A stretch of 64,000 nucleotides of DNA from Prevotella sp. 10(H). Lineage in GTDB: Bacteria; Bacteroidota; Bacteroidia; Bacteroidales; Dysgonomonadaceae. Under the pieces are notes generated by a model. The model searched no databases, was not told the origin of the DNA, and saw nothing but the letters and a program-made list of their open reading frames with translations. A program made the translations under genes and the position numbers. How positions within the stretch are numbered: the first letter of the stretch is position 1; every line of letters begins with the position of its first letter. The stretch lies in the NCBI RefSeq assembly GCF_000711235.1, contig NZ_JOMI01000003.1:62001-126000 (forward strand). Reading direction: 5' to 3'. This document shows positions 17,352 to 26,546 of this stretch, one piece after another.

Positions 17352-18329
17352 ATGAAAAGGCTGGGTTTTATATTATTTATCGTATCACTGGTTGTCGTCT
17401 ACTCATGTAGCGGACCCAAAAGTACACGTATGGATACACCGACCAGCGGTTTAGCTCAGATAATAGCTGACGAATGTTTCGCACCCATCGTCCAGGAACA
17501 AGTCGATGTGTTCGAGGCATTAAACAGGGATGCAACTATTATCCCCATATATGCGAGCGAAACTCAGGCTTTCGATTTATTCATGAAAGATAGTGTGCGC
17601 GTCATTATAGCAGCCCGTGAACTCACGGCAAATGAAACAGCGATAATAAAAGAAAGACGCCAGACTATACGATCACAAAAATATGCTACAGACGGTATAG
17701 CTCTTATTGTAAATAAAGCAAACCCCGATACATTGATAACAGTAGCGGATATTAAGCGCATAATGACCGGTGAAGCGCGGTCTTGGAAGGACATCAATCC
17801 TAATTCACGGCTTGGAGATATTGCGGTCACTTTCGATAGTCCCAATTCGAGTACCGTCAGATTTATAAGGGATTCTATCACCGGTGGCAAACTTGGAGAT
17901 AATCTCAGGGCAAGATCTTCCGACAGTATTCAGACTATCGATCTTACAGAACGCACGCCTAACCAAGAAGTAATCGATTATGTGGCGTCTACCCCGAATG
18001 CATTAGGGGTCATCGGTGTCAATTGGATCAGTAATCAGTCCGATTCTACGAAATTGAGTTTTATTGATAATATTAAGGTCATGGCAGTCAGCAGAGCTGA
18101 AGAAGCTACTGAAAAAAACAGTTTTCAACCTTTTACCGCTTATGTTGGTTTAGGTAAATATCCGCTGAGTCGCGATCTTTATATAATAATATCTGATGTT
18201 AGGGGCGGATTACCGTCAGGTTTTGTTAACTTTGCAGCCGGAGAAAAGGGGCAGCGTATAGTATACAAAGCCGGTCTTTACCCAGCATATCGTTTAACGA
18301 GAGTTGTAAGCGTAAGGCCGTCATTATAG
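17352..18329 (+). CDS. PstS-like substrate-binding lipoprotein
   Basis: A 325-residue periplasmic binding protein of the phosphate-binding (PBP_like_2) type. The signal peptide ends in a lipobox with Cys19 (VVYSC). Features of the fold include ECFAPIVQEQVDVFE near the start and DSPNSSTVRFIRDSI in the middle. There is no pstC, pstA or pstB, so it is probably not an ABC-transporter subunit. Its setting, between TonB/ExbBD and a TPR protein, suggests a role tied to the TonB system, perhaps binding an anion or a peptidoglycan or phosphate group. Confidence 0.8.
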   Translation: MKRLGFILFIVSLVVVYSCSGPKSTRMDTPTSGLAQIIADECFAPIVQEQVDVFEALNRDATIIPIYASETQAFDLFMKDSVRVIIAARELTANETAIIKERRQTIRSQKYATDGIALIVNKANPDTLITVADIKRIMTGEARSWKDINPNSRLGDIAVTFDSPNSSTVRFIRDSITGGKLGDNLRARSSDSIQTIDLTERTPNQEVIDYVASTPNALGVIGVNWISNQSDSTKLSFIDNIKVMAVSRAEEATEKNSFQPFTAYVGLGKYPLSRDLYIIISDVRGGLPSGFVNFAAGEKGQRIVYKAGLYPAYRLTRVVSVRPSL

Positions 18330-18390
18330 AATTAAACATAAACTATATAATAATACAGAAATCATTAATAACAAAAATATTATTTAGACG

Positions 18391-20034
18391 ATGAAAATGA
18401 AGTATTTTTTAGGTTCTCTACTGAGCCTCATGATCAGCATTTCGGCCTTAGCGCAAAATAATCCCGGCGCGGATTATTTGAGTTTAGGAGAATTAAAACT
18501 AGCGAAAGAATATTTTCAGAAGCAATCTTCGGCAGAGGCTAATTATTATCTTGGAGAAATTGCTTTCCAGGAAGGTAATATGGCTGAGGCAAAATCTTAT
18601 TATGAAAAAGGTTTGGCCGCTAACCCTGAATCAGCTTTCAGTGCAATCGGTCTTGCTAAATTGCAATTGAAATCAGATCCTAAAGGAGCTGAAGATCAAT
18701 TGAAAGATATTCAGAAAAAAAATAAGAAAGATGTAAATGTTATACTTGCTATTGCTAAAGCATATCTGGACAATGGTATGAAAGAAAAAGCAATGGAAAG
18801 ATTGCAGGATGCGCGCAAAGCTGACAAAAAATCTCCGTATATCTATATCTTTGAGGGAGATATGCTGGCTAAAGAAAACAAGCCGGGAGATGCAGCAATG
18901 CAATATGATCAGGCTATTAACTTCGATGCAAATTCCGTATTGGCATATATGAAAGGTGCTAAAGTGTATGAATTTATCAACCGCAAGACAGCAACTGACA
19001 TGTTGAAGAAAGCGATTGAAATAAACCCTGAATACAGGATAGCATATAAAGACCTTGCACAAATCTCTTACCGCGATGGTTTTTATCCGGAAGCGATCGC
19101 AGCTTATAAGGAATATTTCAAAGGTGGAGATTATACAATAGAAGATATAACATATTACGCATCTGCGGAATATTTCTCTAAAAACTACAACGAAGCTAAG
19201 ACTCTTATTCAGGAAGGACTTGGAAAAGACGCTAATAGCTTCGTACTGAACCGTCTTTCTCTATATACAAGCAACGACCTCAAGGATTATCCTGCAGCTG
19301 TTAGCGCCGGCGATAAATTCTTTAGCATACAGAGAAAAGATACAGTTAAATATCTGAAGCAAGACTATTTGGCTTATGCTAACTCATTGAGTGAAACAGG
19401 AAACAAAGCTAAAGCAATTGAACAATACAAGAAAGTAGCGGAGATGGATCCGGCAAATGTCGATGTATACAAAGAAATTGCTACTATCTGTGCAAACGAA
19501 AGAATGTATCCTGAAGCAGCTGAATTCTACAAAAAATATATAGAACTTGGTGGTGAAAAAATCGATGCACAGGATTATTATCAGCTAGGTCTTTATTATT
19601 CTAATGCAGGCCGCACAGCAAAGAATGATACTATCAACATGACGGCAGATCAGGCTAAGGCTAAGTCCGTTGAATTCTTTAAACTGGCCGACGGTGCATT
19701 CGCAACTGTATCTGAAAGAATGCCTGACAGCTATCTTGGTTATTATCAGAGAGCACGTGTAAACTTCGAACTTGACCCTGAAAGTGAAGCCGGTTTAGCA
19801 AAACCACATTACGAAAAAACTGTTGAAGTAATCTTGGAGAAAGGTGATACGGATAACAACAGAATCCTGATAGAAGCTTACAGCTATTTGAGCTATTATT
19901 ACTACCTGCAATTCGATAAATCAAAGAAAGCAGAAGATAAAGCCAATGTAAAAATGTATGCAGAGAAAGTTCTTGAACTTGACCCTGAGAATGCAAACGG
20001 TAAAGCTTTATTCGAGTTTGCTAACGCAAAATAA
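18391..20034 (+). CDS. Secreted tetratricopeptide repeat protein
   Basis: A 547-residue periplasmic TPR protein. The signal peptide (1-21) ends ISALAQ. About ten TPR units follow, with the expected A-x-x-Y-x-K and P-x-x-x-x-A positions (for example AKSYYEKGLAANPESAF and AIEQYKKVAEMDPANVDVY). It is the last gene of the exbB operon and ends at a strong terminator. TPR proteins at this position are a stable feature of Bacteroidetes TonB operons; the partner is not known. A scaffold for the ExbBD-TonB complex or the PstS-like protein is a reasonable guess. Confidence 0.85.
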   Translation: MKMKYFLGSLLSLMISISALAQNNPGADYLSLGELKLAKEYFQKQSSAEANYYLGEIAFQEGNMAEAKSYYEKGLAANPESAFSAIGLAKLQLKSDPKGAEDQLKDIQKKNKKDVNVILAIAKAYLDNGMKEKAMERLQDARKADKKSPYIYIFEGDMLAKENKPGDAAMQYDQAINFDANSVLAYMKGAKVYEFINRKTATDMLKKAIEINPEYRIAYKDLAQISYRDGFYPEAIAAYKEYFKGGDYTIEDITYYASAEYFSKNYNEAKTLIQEGLGKDANSFVLNRLSLYTSNDLKDYPAAVSAGDKFFSIQRKDTVKYLKQDYLAYANSLSETGNKAKAIEQYKKVAEMDPANVDVYKEIATICANERMYPEAAEFYKKYIELGGEKIDAQDYYQLGLYYSNAGRTAKNDTINMTADQAKAKSVEFFKLADGAFATVSERMPDSYLGYYQRARVNFELDPESEAGLAKPHYEKTVEVILEKGDTDNNRILIEAYSYLSYYYYLQFDKSKKAEDKANVKMYAEKVLELDPENANGKALFEFANAK

Positions 20035-20060
20035 AAGCAACCGATATATAATATTTAAGA

Positions 20061-20095
20061 ATAACCTGAACTCTATGAGTTCAGGTTATTTTTTT
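20061..20095 (+). terminator. Intrinsic terminator of the exbB-tonB-TPR operon
   Basis: A perfect 12-bp stem (ATAACCTGAACT / AGTTCAGGTTAT), with a 5-base loop and a run of T at 20089-20095. Confidence 0.9.
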
Positions 20096-20127
20096 GTAAA
20101 AAGAATGATTTCGTAGAGAAAAAGACG

Positions 20128-20135
20128 TATCTTTG
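20128..20135 (+). promoter_or_regulatory. metK promoter -7 element
   Basis: TATCTTTG is an exact TAnnTTTG match. A weak -33 element (TTTC near 20109) lies 19 bases upstream. Transcription should begin near 20142, just before the riboswitch P1 stem. Confidence 0.6.
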
Positions 20136-20141
20136 CATCCA

Positions 20142-20200
20142 ATTAAGTGGATAGATTTGTATCGATTGCAACCACATGAAAAAATGCTAAAACATTTTCT
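20142..20200 (+). promoter_or_regulatory. SAM-II-type riboswitch upstream of metK
   Basis: The leader shows the SAM-II signature in order. A 4-bp P1 stem is formed by GTGG (20147-20150) and CCAC (20172-20175). The loop between them contains GATTTG (20154-20159), and ATTGCA (20165-20170) lies directly before the 3' strand. After the stem come an A-rich stretch and GCTAAA (20186-20191). A pseudoknot can be drawn by pairing the TTGC region with GC-TAA, and TGT (20158-20160) with ACA (20192-20194). The second pairing is the least certain part. SAM-II binds S-adenosylmethionine and lowers expression, which suits metK, the SAM synthetase. No terminator follows, so control would be at translation. 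Confidence 0.7.
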
Positions 20201-20254
20201 ATACTGCATTATACATTTCCTTCCTGTTTTTATTAACAGAAAAAATTAAGCACA

Positions 20255-21523
20255 ATGAGTTATTTATTTACATCTGAGTCTGTTTCGGAAGGACATCCGG
20301 ATAAGGTCGCAGATCAGATTTCCGATTCCCTATTGGATGAGTTCTTGGCATATGATGCCAATTCGAAAGTAGCTTGTGAAACTTTAGTCACTACAGGCCA
20401 GGTTATATTGGCGGGAGAGGTAAAGTCGAAGGCTTATATCGATATTCCCGAAACAGCCAGAAAGGTAATAGAGCGTATCGGCTACACAAAAAGTGAGTAT
20501 CAGTTTGAAGCACAATCATGCGGCGTTTTGTCGGCCATACATGAGCAATCGGATGATATCAACAGGGGAGTAGACGGTAAATCCGACCCGATGGATCAGG
20601 GAGCGGGAGACCAAGGCATGATGTTCGGGTATGCAACGTCCGAAACTGATAATTATATGCCGCTTGCACTGGACTTATCGCATGCCTTATTATTGGAATT
20701 ATCTGCAATCCGTAAGAATGAATTGGATTTAATGCCTTATCTACGCCCCGATGCAAAATCGCAGGTAACTATCGAATATGACGATAACGGTACGCCTATG
20801 CGTATAGATACTATAGTTATATCTACCCAGCATGATGAATTTGGGGATGATAAGACGATGCAGGATAAAATCAAAGCAGATGTTATCAATATCCTTATTC
20901 CACGTGTAAAAGAGAAATATAAATTCAGAGATGATATTACGAAGTTATTTACAGACGATATTACCTATCATGTAAATCCTACAGGCCGTTTCGTTATCGG
21001 AGGCCCCCATGGTGATACAGGGCTTACAGGCCGCAAGATCATTGTAGATACCTATGGCGGAAAAGGAGCGCACGGAGGTGGAGCTTTTTCGGGGAAAGAC
21101 CCGTCGAAGGTAGACCGTTCTGCAGCATATGCATCGCGTCATATTGCAAAAAATCTGGTAGCAGCTGGTATATCCTCTGAAATATTGGTGCAGGTTTCGT
21201 ATGCTATCGGTGTGGCAAAACCGATGAATATTTATGTAAATACTTATGGCAAGAGTAATACCGGCCTTACAGACGGTGAGATAGCCAAAAAGGTGGAAAA
21301 GATATTCGATATGCGTCCGAAAGCTATTGAGGAAAGACTGAAGCTCAGGAACCCGATATATGCAGAGACTGCCGCATACGGTCATATGGGACGTGAGCCG
21401 CAAGTGGTATCTAAGACATTCAAATCCCGTTACAATCCGGAAGGAATTACGCGTGAAGTAGAATTATTCACGTGGGAAAAACTGGATTTTGTAGATACTA
21501 TAAAAAAGGAATTTAATTTGTAA
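20255..21523 (+). CDS. metK: S-adenosylmethionine synthetase
   Basis: Makes SAM from ATP and methionine in the cytoplasm. The 422 residues show all family signatures: the ATP/Mg site [20 protein letters not shown] at residues 5-24, the motif [12 protein letters not shown] at about 117-128, and the glycine-rich P-loop-like [19 protein letters not shown] near residue 275. It is slightly longer than E. coli MetK (384 residues), with inserts typical of Bacteroidetes. It is transcribed alone from its own promoter with a SAM-II-like leader, so its product probably feeds back on its own synthesis. Confidence 0.97.
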   Translation: MSYLFTSESVSEGHPDKVADQISDSLLDEFLAYDANSKVACETLVTTGQVILAGEVKSKAYIDIPETARKVIERIGYTKSEYQFEAQSCGVLSAIHEQSDDINRGVDGKSDPMDQGAGDQGMMFGYATSETDNYMPLALDLSHALLLELSAIRKNELDLMPYLRPDAKSQVTIEYDDNGTPMRIDTIVISTQHDEFGDDKTMQDKIKADVINILIPRVKEKYKFRDDITKLFTDDITYHVNPTGRFVIGGPHGDTGLTGRKIIVDTYGGKGAHGGGAFSGKDPSKVDRSAAYASRHIAKNLVAAGISSEILVQVSYAIGVAKPMNIYVNTYGKSNTGLTDGEIAKKVEKIFDMRPKAIEERLKLRNPIYAETAAYGHMGREPQVVSKTFKSRYNPEGITREVELFTWEKLDFVDTIKKEFNL

Positions 21524-21597
21524 TCGTGATATGCAGATACATGTCCGGCATGATTCCGTATATGTATCTGCTTTAATAATATATTGATAAACCTTTC

Positions 21598-22476
21598 GTG
21601 AAGGATTCCATATCATCATATACAAGTATCAGGGATAGTATTGCATTAGCTGATTCTCTCCGTCAGAAATCTGTTGAAATAAGGCCGGTTTTGGGGGAAG
21701 TAGTACAGGCAAACGACAGTGCAGCCTACAATCTCTATACTGAAAAGCCTATGTCGGAAGACCGGATAGCGCATGACGGAACACCTTTGCATTTCTCTAT
21801 TGAACAGACCGACGGGGTTTTTGCTTTACTATTGTTGTGCTTTCTCTTTTTTGCACATTTATACAACGGTGGATTTACTTTTTTGAAGGAAAATCTATCC
21901 TTATTATTTCATTCGGAAAAGGGACAACGGGCATTTAAGCAAACAACGGTAAAGGAATATTTATACACTTATTTTCTTGTATTCCAAACTGTCGTTTTGA
22001 TAGCTATATGCGTATATGATATTTTTATTGAATATGATCCCCAAAGTAATGCCGCTCACAGACCGTTTATATCTATTTTGTTGAATATATTACTGATAGG
22101 GCTGTTCTTGGGTGTGAAAGATGTATTATATATAATAATAGGTTACATATTTGACGGACAGAGGCAAATGAATGTATGGAGACGGACACATCTGTTAGGA
22201 ATAGAAGTATTGGGAATACTGTATTTTATCCCGACATTGCTATTAGTGTATTCCGATTTTTACCATACTCAGATTGTTATTTTCATGTTAATATTGTTTC
22301 TAATCGTCCAATTAATACTTTTTTACCAAATAATAATCTTTTTTATCAGAGAAAAATTTAACTTTTTGTATCTGATTGCGTACCTTTGCACCGTTGAAAT
22401 ATTACCTTACATATTTCTAATTATTGGATTGGTTTATTTATATAGAATTGACGTTTTAAATATACTATGGCATTAA
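21598..22476 (+). CDS. DUF4271 domain membrane protein
   Basis: A 292-residue integral membrane protein with an extended N-terminal region (about 80 residues) and six or seven helices behind it, matching the Bacteroidetes DUF4271 family (unknown function). It starts with GTG at 21598. Its end overlaps hemD by 10 bases, an arrangement I recall as conserved in the phylum, so it may have a role near uroporphyrinogen or heme synthesis. That is inference from position only. Confidence 0.75.
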   Translation: MKDSISSYTSIRDSIALADSLRQKSVEIRPVLGEVVQANDSAAYNLYTEKPMSEDRIAHDGTPLHFSIEQTDGVFALLLLCFLFFAHLYNGGFTFLKENLSLLFHSEKGQRAFKQTTVKEYLYTYFLVFQTVVLIAICVYDIFIEYDPQSNAAHRPFISILLNILLIGLFLGVKDVLYIIIGYIFDGQRQMNVWRRTHLLGIEVLGILYFIPTLLLVYSDFYHTQIVIFMLILFLIVQLILFYQIIIFFIREKFNFLYLIAYLCTVEILPYIFLIIGLVYLYRIDVLNILWH

Positions 22477-23225
22477 AAGTAAAGAAGGTTTTGATCTCTC
22501 AACCTGCACCTTCTACAGAGAAATCTCCGTACTTTGATATTGCTGAAAAATATCATTTACAGTTGGATTTCCGTCCGTTTATACGTGTAGAAGGATTAGA
22601 TGCGAAAGAGTTCAGACAACAACGCATAAATATACAAGATTACACCGCTGTTGTATTTACGGCGAAAACAGCAATCGACAACTTTTTTTCACTGTGTGAA
22701 GAATTCAGGATAACAATGCCTGAAACAATGAAGTATTTCTGTATTTCGGAAGCTGTCGCATTGTATCTGCAAAAATATATAGTTTACAGAAAACGTAAAA
22801 TATTTTTCAGTACCAACGGGAAAATGGACGGATTGTCTGTTTCGCTTACTAAACACAACAAGGAGAAATTTATCGTTCCTGTATCTGATGTGCATACCGA
22901 AGATTTAACAGCAGTGCTCGACGAGAAGAAGATAGATTATACAAAGGCGATAATGTATCGTACTGTTAGTAATAACATCACCGAAGAAGAAATATTGTCT
23001 TACGATATGCTGGTATTCTTCAGTCCGTCGGGTATAGTATCCCTGTTTAAGAATGCTCCTCATTTCAAACAGGAAGAAAGAGCTATCGGTTGTTTCGGTG
23101 CATCTACAGCTAAAGCGGTACGCGATGCAGGCTTGAGGCTCGACTGCGAGGCTCCGTTACCCGGTATGCCGTCTATGACTGCAGCATTGGAAAGTTTTAT
23201 CAAAGATAATCATAAGGCTAAATAA
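22467..23225 (+). CDS. hemD: Uroporphyrinogen-III synthase (HemD family)
   Basis: Closes hydroxymethylbilane to uroporphyrinogen III in heme and siroheme synthesis. The 252 residues have the two-domain HEM4 layout. Conserved points include FTAKTAIDNFF near residue 70, and the C-terminal half with YDMLVFFSPSGIVSLF (about 175-190) and GCFGASTAKAVRDAGL. The family is very divergent, so the call rests on these motifs and on length. It is translated in overlap with the DUF4271 gene and ends at a strong terminator. Confidence 0.85.
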   Translation: MALKVKKVLISQPAPSTEKSPYFDIAEKYHLQLDFRPFIRVEGLDAKEFRQQRINIQDYTAVVFTAKTAIDNFFSLCEEFRITMPETMKYFCISEAVALYLQKYIVYRKRKIFFSTNGKMDGLSVSLTKHNKEKFIVPVSDVHTEDLTAVLDEKKIDYTKAIMYRTVSNNITEEEILSYDMLVFFSPSGIVSLFKNAPHFKQEERAIGCFGASTAKAVRDAGLRLDCEAPLPGMPSMTAALESFIKDNHKAK

Positions 23226-23247
23226 GCTGTTACGATATAAATTAAAG

Positions 23248-23279
23248 AAAAGCTTAACATACATGGTTAAGCTTTTTTT
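23248..23279 (+). terminator. Intrinsic terminator after hemD
   Basis: A perfect 11-bp stem AAAAGCTTAAC / GTTAAGCTTTT (23248-23258 and 23266-23276), with a 7-base loop and T-run. Confidence 0.88.
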
Positions 23280-23291
23280 GTTCTGAATTGT

Positions 23292-23990
23292 ATGATAATA
23301 AACGACAAAGACCTCGGAGAAATAAAACTTGTGAAGAATGCGCAGGCCAGAAGGATTATTGTCCGTCGCAAAGACGATTATCTGCAATTGACTTACCCGC
23401 CGGGTACAAGTCTCACCTACATTGAGAAGACAATTGAAGAAATGAAGCCGCGCCTGTTTAAACTCTTGGAAAAGAAAAAGGCAGGATATATTTTTACTCC
23501 TCAAACAGATTTTAAAACATTTAGTTTTGCTCTCAATATAACAGAGAGTACTTCCACTTCTAATTTTTACATGAAACTTAAGGATGGCATTTTATATTTA
23601 TCCTGTCCCTTCGGTACAAATTATAAAGATTTTTCCGTACAGACTACTATAAAAAAACTCGTAGAAAAAGCCTTACGCTATGAAGCAAAACGTCTTTTCC
23701 CTCAGAAAGTCGAAGCTTTTGCCCGTCAACATGGCTTTACCTATTCCGGAGTGAAGATTAATCAGAGCCGTACGCGCTGGGGTAGTTGTTCTTCCAAAAA
23801 AAGCATAAACCTGTCTTACCATTGCATGCTGTTGCCTGAATATCTGGTAGATTTTGTTATACTCCATGAACTGTGCCATACCTGTGAAATGAATCATGGA
23901 GAACGTTTCTGGGCGCTGTTGGATAAAGTTTCCGGCGGTAAGGCCAAACAGCTGACTAAAGAGTTGAGGTCATATAAGACCGGCTGGTAA
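23292..23990 (+). CDS. YgjP-type zinc metallopeptidase
   Basis: A 232-residue protein of the YgjP/SprT-like (M48-related, DUF45) family. The zinc site is HELCH at 192-196 with Glu193 as catalytic base, and the third ligand is His202 in NHGERFW. The conserved RWGSC at 162-166 lies before it. The N-terminal half is a beta-rich domain typical of the family. It is probably cytoplasmic, as no signal peptide is seen. The substrate is unknown. It is convergent with cdd and ends 5 bases from it. Confidence 0.88.
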   Translation: MIINDKDLGEIKLVKNAQARRIIVRRKDDYLQLTYPPGTSLTYIEKTIEEMKPRLFKLLEKKKAGYIFTPQTDFKTFSFALNITESTSTSNFYMKLKDGILYLSCPFGTNYKDFSVQTTIKKLVEKALRYEAKRLFPQKVEAFARQHGFTYSGVKINQSRTRWGSCSSKKSINLSYHCMLLPEYLVDFVILHELCHTCEMNHGERFWALLDKVSGGKAKQLTKELRSYKTGW

Positions 23991-23995
23991 GCTGT

Positions 23996-24478
23996 CTATT
24001 CTGTCAGGGATTCTTTCCCGAAACTGAGAGGCAACAAATCTTTTGCCGATCCCACTTCATAAATCTTATTCTTTCCGTACATAATTACTCTTAACGGCTT
24101 GTCGAATCTGTTTTCGACTTCTGTCATCACTTGCCTGCACGATCCGCAAGGGCAGCAAGGAACTTCCGTAAATTCCCCGTCATGAAAAGCGGCAATGGCA
24201 ATAGCTGTAACCGGATTATCGGGTTGCTCTGCATTTGCAGCAAAAAGGGTGACACGTTCCGCGCATAAACCTGAAGGATAGGCGGCATTCTCCTGATTAT
24301 TTCCCCTTACTATTTTACCGTCCGATAATAAGGCGGCTGCTCCCACATGAAAGCCCGAATAGGGCGCATATGCACCTTTTGTTGCTAATTTTGCCTCATT
24401 TATAAGCTTTTTTATACTATCGGAACTCTCATCAAAGGTATAAACGAGTATCTTTGTATTCAGAACAAAACTTTCCAT
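23996..24478 (-). CDS. cdd: Cytidine deaminase
   Basis: Deaminates cytidine and deoxycytidine to uridine forms in pyrimidine salvage. The 160 residues are of the homotetrameric class. The zinc site is Cys72-Ala-Glu74 (Glu74 moves the proton) and PCGSC with Cys111 and Cys114. The substrate loop YAPYSGFHVGAAAL lies at 37-50. An odd extra pair of cysteines (Cys108, Cys109) lies just before the zinc-binding pair. It is divergent from the glucosaminidase gene, and the 5' end of cdd seems to hold that gene's promoter. Confidence 0.94.
   Translation of the reverse strand: MESFVLNTKILVYTFDESSDSIKKLINEAKLATKGAYAPYSGFHVGAAALLSDGKIVRGNNQENAAYPSGLCAERVTLFAANAEQPDNPVTAIAIAAFHDGEFTEVPCCPCGSCRQVMTEVENRFDKPLRVIMYGKNKIYEVGSAKDLLPLSFGKESLTE
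24449..24456 (+). promoter_or_regulatory. Candidate promoter for the glucosaminidase gene, inside cdd
   Basis: TATCTTTG (exact TAnnTTTG) lies within the 5' end of cdd on the opposite strand, 58 bases before the ATG at 24514. It puts the transcription start upstream of either possible start codon. Confidence 0.45.
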
Positions 24479-24513
24479 AACGAATGTTGCTATTAATTAA
24501 ACATCATAAATAT

Positions 24514-25467
24514 ATGAAAAAAGCTTATTCCCCGAAGGCTTCGCATCGGTTTATTATATTTTCCCTGCTTATTTTATTTACATCCGTTACTGCATTTTCG
24601 CAGGCCAAGCGTTATAAAGTTTATGATGAATACATCGATCAGTATAAAGGAATTGCTATCGATCATATGAAGAAATATAAGATTCCGGCCAGTATCACAC
24701 TGGCACAGGGATTACTGGAATCGGGTGCAGGAAAAAGTGCCTTGACAAAGAATTCGAACAACCATTTCGGAATCAAATGTCATAACGACTGGAAGGGGGC
24801 AAAAGTATATCACGCCGATGATAATCCGAATGACTGTTTCCGCAAATATAAACGGGCAGAAGATTCTTATGAAGACCATTCCCGATTTCTTGCGGAAAAA
24901 CCACGCTATAAGGCTCTGTTCTCTCTTTCAATAACTGACTACAGAGGATGGGCAAAAGGTTTGCAGAAAGCAGGCTATGCAACGGATAAAGCCTATGCGA
25001 ATAAACTGATAAAGCTGATAGAGGATTATGAACTTTATCGCCATGATAAAAAGAATTCCGGAAAAGATAAAAGCAAAGACAATAAAGATAAAGGTAAGAA
25101 AGAAGAACAGATAGTAGTTGTAAAATATAAACATACTCCGTATAAAACTCATAATCTTGTCTACGTAGTTGCCCAGGACGGAGATACTTACGAAGCAATC
25201 GCTGCCGAATTTAGTTTCAAAGCGAAAGATTTATATAAATACAATGAAGTTCCGCAAGGTTTTCCGCTTAAACGAGGAGATCTTGTATACTTTGAAAAGA
25301 AAAAATCGAAAGCAGACAAGCCGCATTATGAGCATATCGTACAGGTCGGAGAGTCTATGCACAGTATATCGCAGCTGTATGGCATAAAGGTCAAGAACCT
25401 TTATAAAATGAACAAAAAGGACTTTGAATACGTTCCAGAAGAAGGTGATGTTTTAAAACTAAGATGA
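24514..25467 (+). CDS. Secreted glucosaminidase with two LysM domains
   Basis: A peptidoglycan hydrolase of 317 residues. From the ATG at 24514 (MKKAYSPKASHRF) there is a good signal peptide of about 31 residues ending TAFSQ. The open frame continues 30 bases upstream to an ATG at 24484, but the extra residues would spoil the signal peptide, so I prefer 24514. The glucosaminidase (GH73-like) domain has SITLAQGLLESGAGKS with the catalytic Glu, then SNNHFGIKCHNDW. A Lys-rich linker and two LysM modules (VAQDGDTYEAIA and VQVGESMHSISQLYGI) follow. It cleaves glycan strands in the cell wall. Confidence 0.9.
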   Translation: MKKAYSPKASHRFIIFSLLILFTSVTAFSQAKRYKVYDEYIDQYKGIAIDHMKKYKIPASITLAQGLLESGAGKSALTKNSNNHFGIKCHNDWKGAKVYHADDNPNDCFRKYKRAEDSYEDHSRFLAEKPRYKALFSLSITDYRGWAKGLQKAGYATDKAYANKLIKLIEDYELYRHDKKNSGKDKSKDNKDKGKKEEQIVVVKYKHTPYKTHNLVYVVAQDGDTYEAIAAEFSFKAKDLYKYNEVPQGFPLKRGDLVYFEKKKSKADKPHYEHIVQVGESMHSISQLYGIKVKNLYKMNKKDFEYVPEEGDVLKLR

Positions 25468-25502
25468 AATTAAAACACAAAACTTCAAATTTATAACATA
25501 AA

Positions 25503-26387
25503 ATGAAACAATTATTTTTAACTGTTGCCTTTTTCTTATTGGCAATGGGAACGTATGCACAGGATGAAAAAACAGAGGAATTAGTAGACGGAAAATGGAA
25601 CCTTAAAGGAGTAACCGGATTGAACTTATCACAAACAGCGGTCAGCAACTGGTCGGCAGGTGGTGAAAATGCTATGGCCGGAACAGTATACCTGAACGGT
25701 TCATTAGTACGAAAAAGCGGAAACTGGCTTTGGTCAAACGCGCTGGCCTTGGAATACGGGCTTACAAATACTAAATCTTTAGGGACACAAAAAACGGGTG
25801 ACAAAATCGATTTTACCACACAGTTAGGTTATTCAACCGACAATAAATGGTATTATACAGTGATGGGTGACTTCAAGTCGCAATTCTATAAAGGATATAA
25901 TTATCCGGATAAGGAACATTATATCTCCAAATTCTTTGCTCCGGCATATACCAATATATCTCTCGGTATAGAATACAGGCCGAATACTACCTATTCTATT
26001 TACATGTCGCCGCTTGCAGGAAAACTTACCTTTGTTGAAGATGATTATCTTTCGAGCATCGGGGCTTTTGGCGTAGATCCGGGTGACAGGTTTAAGGCAG
26101 AGTTCGGTGCCTATGTAAAGGCGCGTGCCGAAAAGACTATCATGGAAAATGTGAAACTGATTTCTACAGCGGACTTCTTTACAGCATACGACAGTTCGTT
26201 CGGAAATATAGACGTCAACTGGGATTTACTGATAAGTATGAAGATTAATAAGGTTCTGAGCGCAAGTGTAAACACGACATTGAAATATGACGATGATGTG
26301 AAGATTATAAATGACGACGGAACTACCGGAGGACCGAAAGTTCAGTTTAAAGAAGTGATAGGAGTAGGAGTAGCCTATAATTTCTGA
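25503..26387 (+). CDS. DUF3078 outer-membrane beta-barrel protein
   Basis: A 294-residue secreted protein with a signal peptide (1-20, ending GTYAQD). The DUF3078 family pattern is WNLKGVTGLNLSQTAVSNWSAGGENA (abridged: WNLKG, SQTAVSNWSAGGE). Alternating aromatic and polar residues and the C-terminal VAYNF predict an outer-membrane beta-barrel. Function is unknown. It follows the glucosaminidase gene by 35 bases and ends at a strong terminator, so the two are likely co-transcribed. Confidence 0.8.
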   Translation: MKQLFLTVAFFLLAMGTYAQDEKTEELVDGKWNLKGVTGLNLSQTAVSNWSAGGENAMAGTVYLNGSLVRKSGNWLWSNALALEYGLTNTKSLGTQKTGDKIDFTTQLGYSTDNKWYYTVMGDFKSQFYKGYNYPDKEHYISKFFAPAYTNISLGIEYRPNTTYSIYMSPLAGKLTFVEDDYLSSIGAFGVDPGDRFKAEFGAYVKARAEKTIMENVKLISTADFFTAYDSSFGNIDVNWDLLISMKINKVLSASVNTTLKYDDDVKIINDDGTTGGPKVQFKEVIGVGVAYNF

Positions 26388-26411
26388 TTTTAAGGTAAAA
26401 TATATAATACG

Positions 26412-26445
26412 AATGGCATTAGTATTGCACTAATGCCGTTTTTTT
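26412..26445 (+). terminator. Intrinsic terminator after the DUF3078 gene
   Basis: A 9-bp perfect stem GGCATTAGT / ACTAATGCC (26415-26423 and 26429-26437), with further weak pairs, a 5-base loop and a T-run. Confidence 0.88.
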
Positions 26446-26546
26446 ATTGCAAAAGATATGCTAAACAAATATTAAAGCGTAAACTTTGCTTGCCTGTTTC
26501 TGAATTTGTACTAATTTTATGCAACTAACAATTTAATCCACGAAAT

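Noticed and set aside
24433-24440. TACCTTTG on the minus strand as the cdd promoter
   Set aside because: It lies inside cdd at about codons 13-16, and no in-frame start further downstream would leave a complete enzyme. It is probably a chance match.
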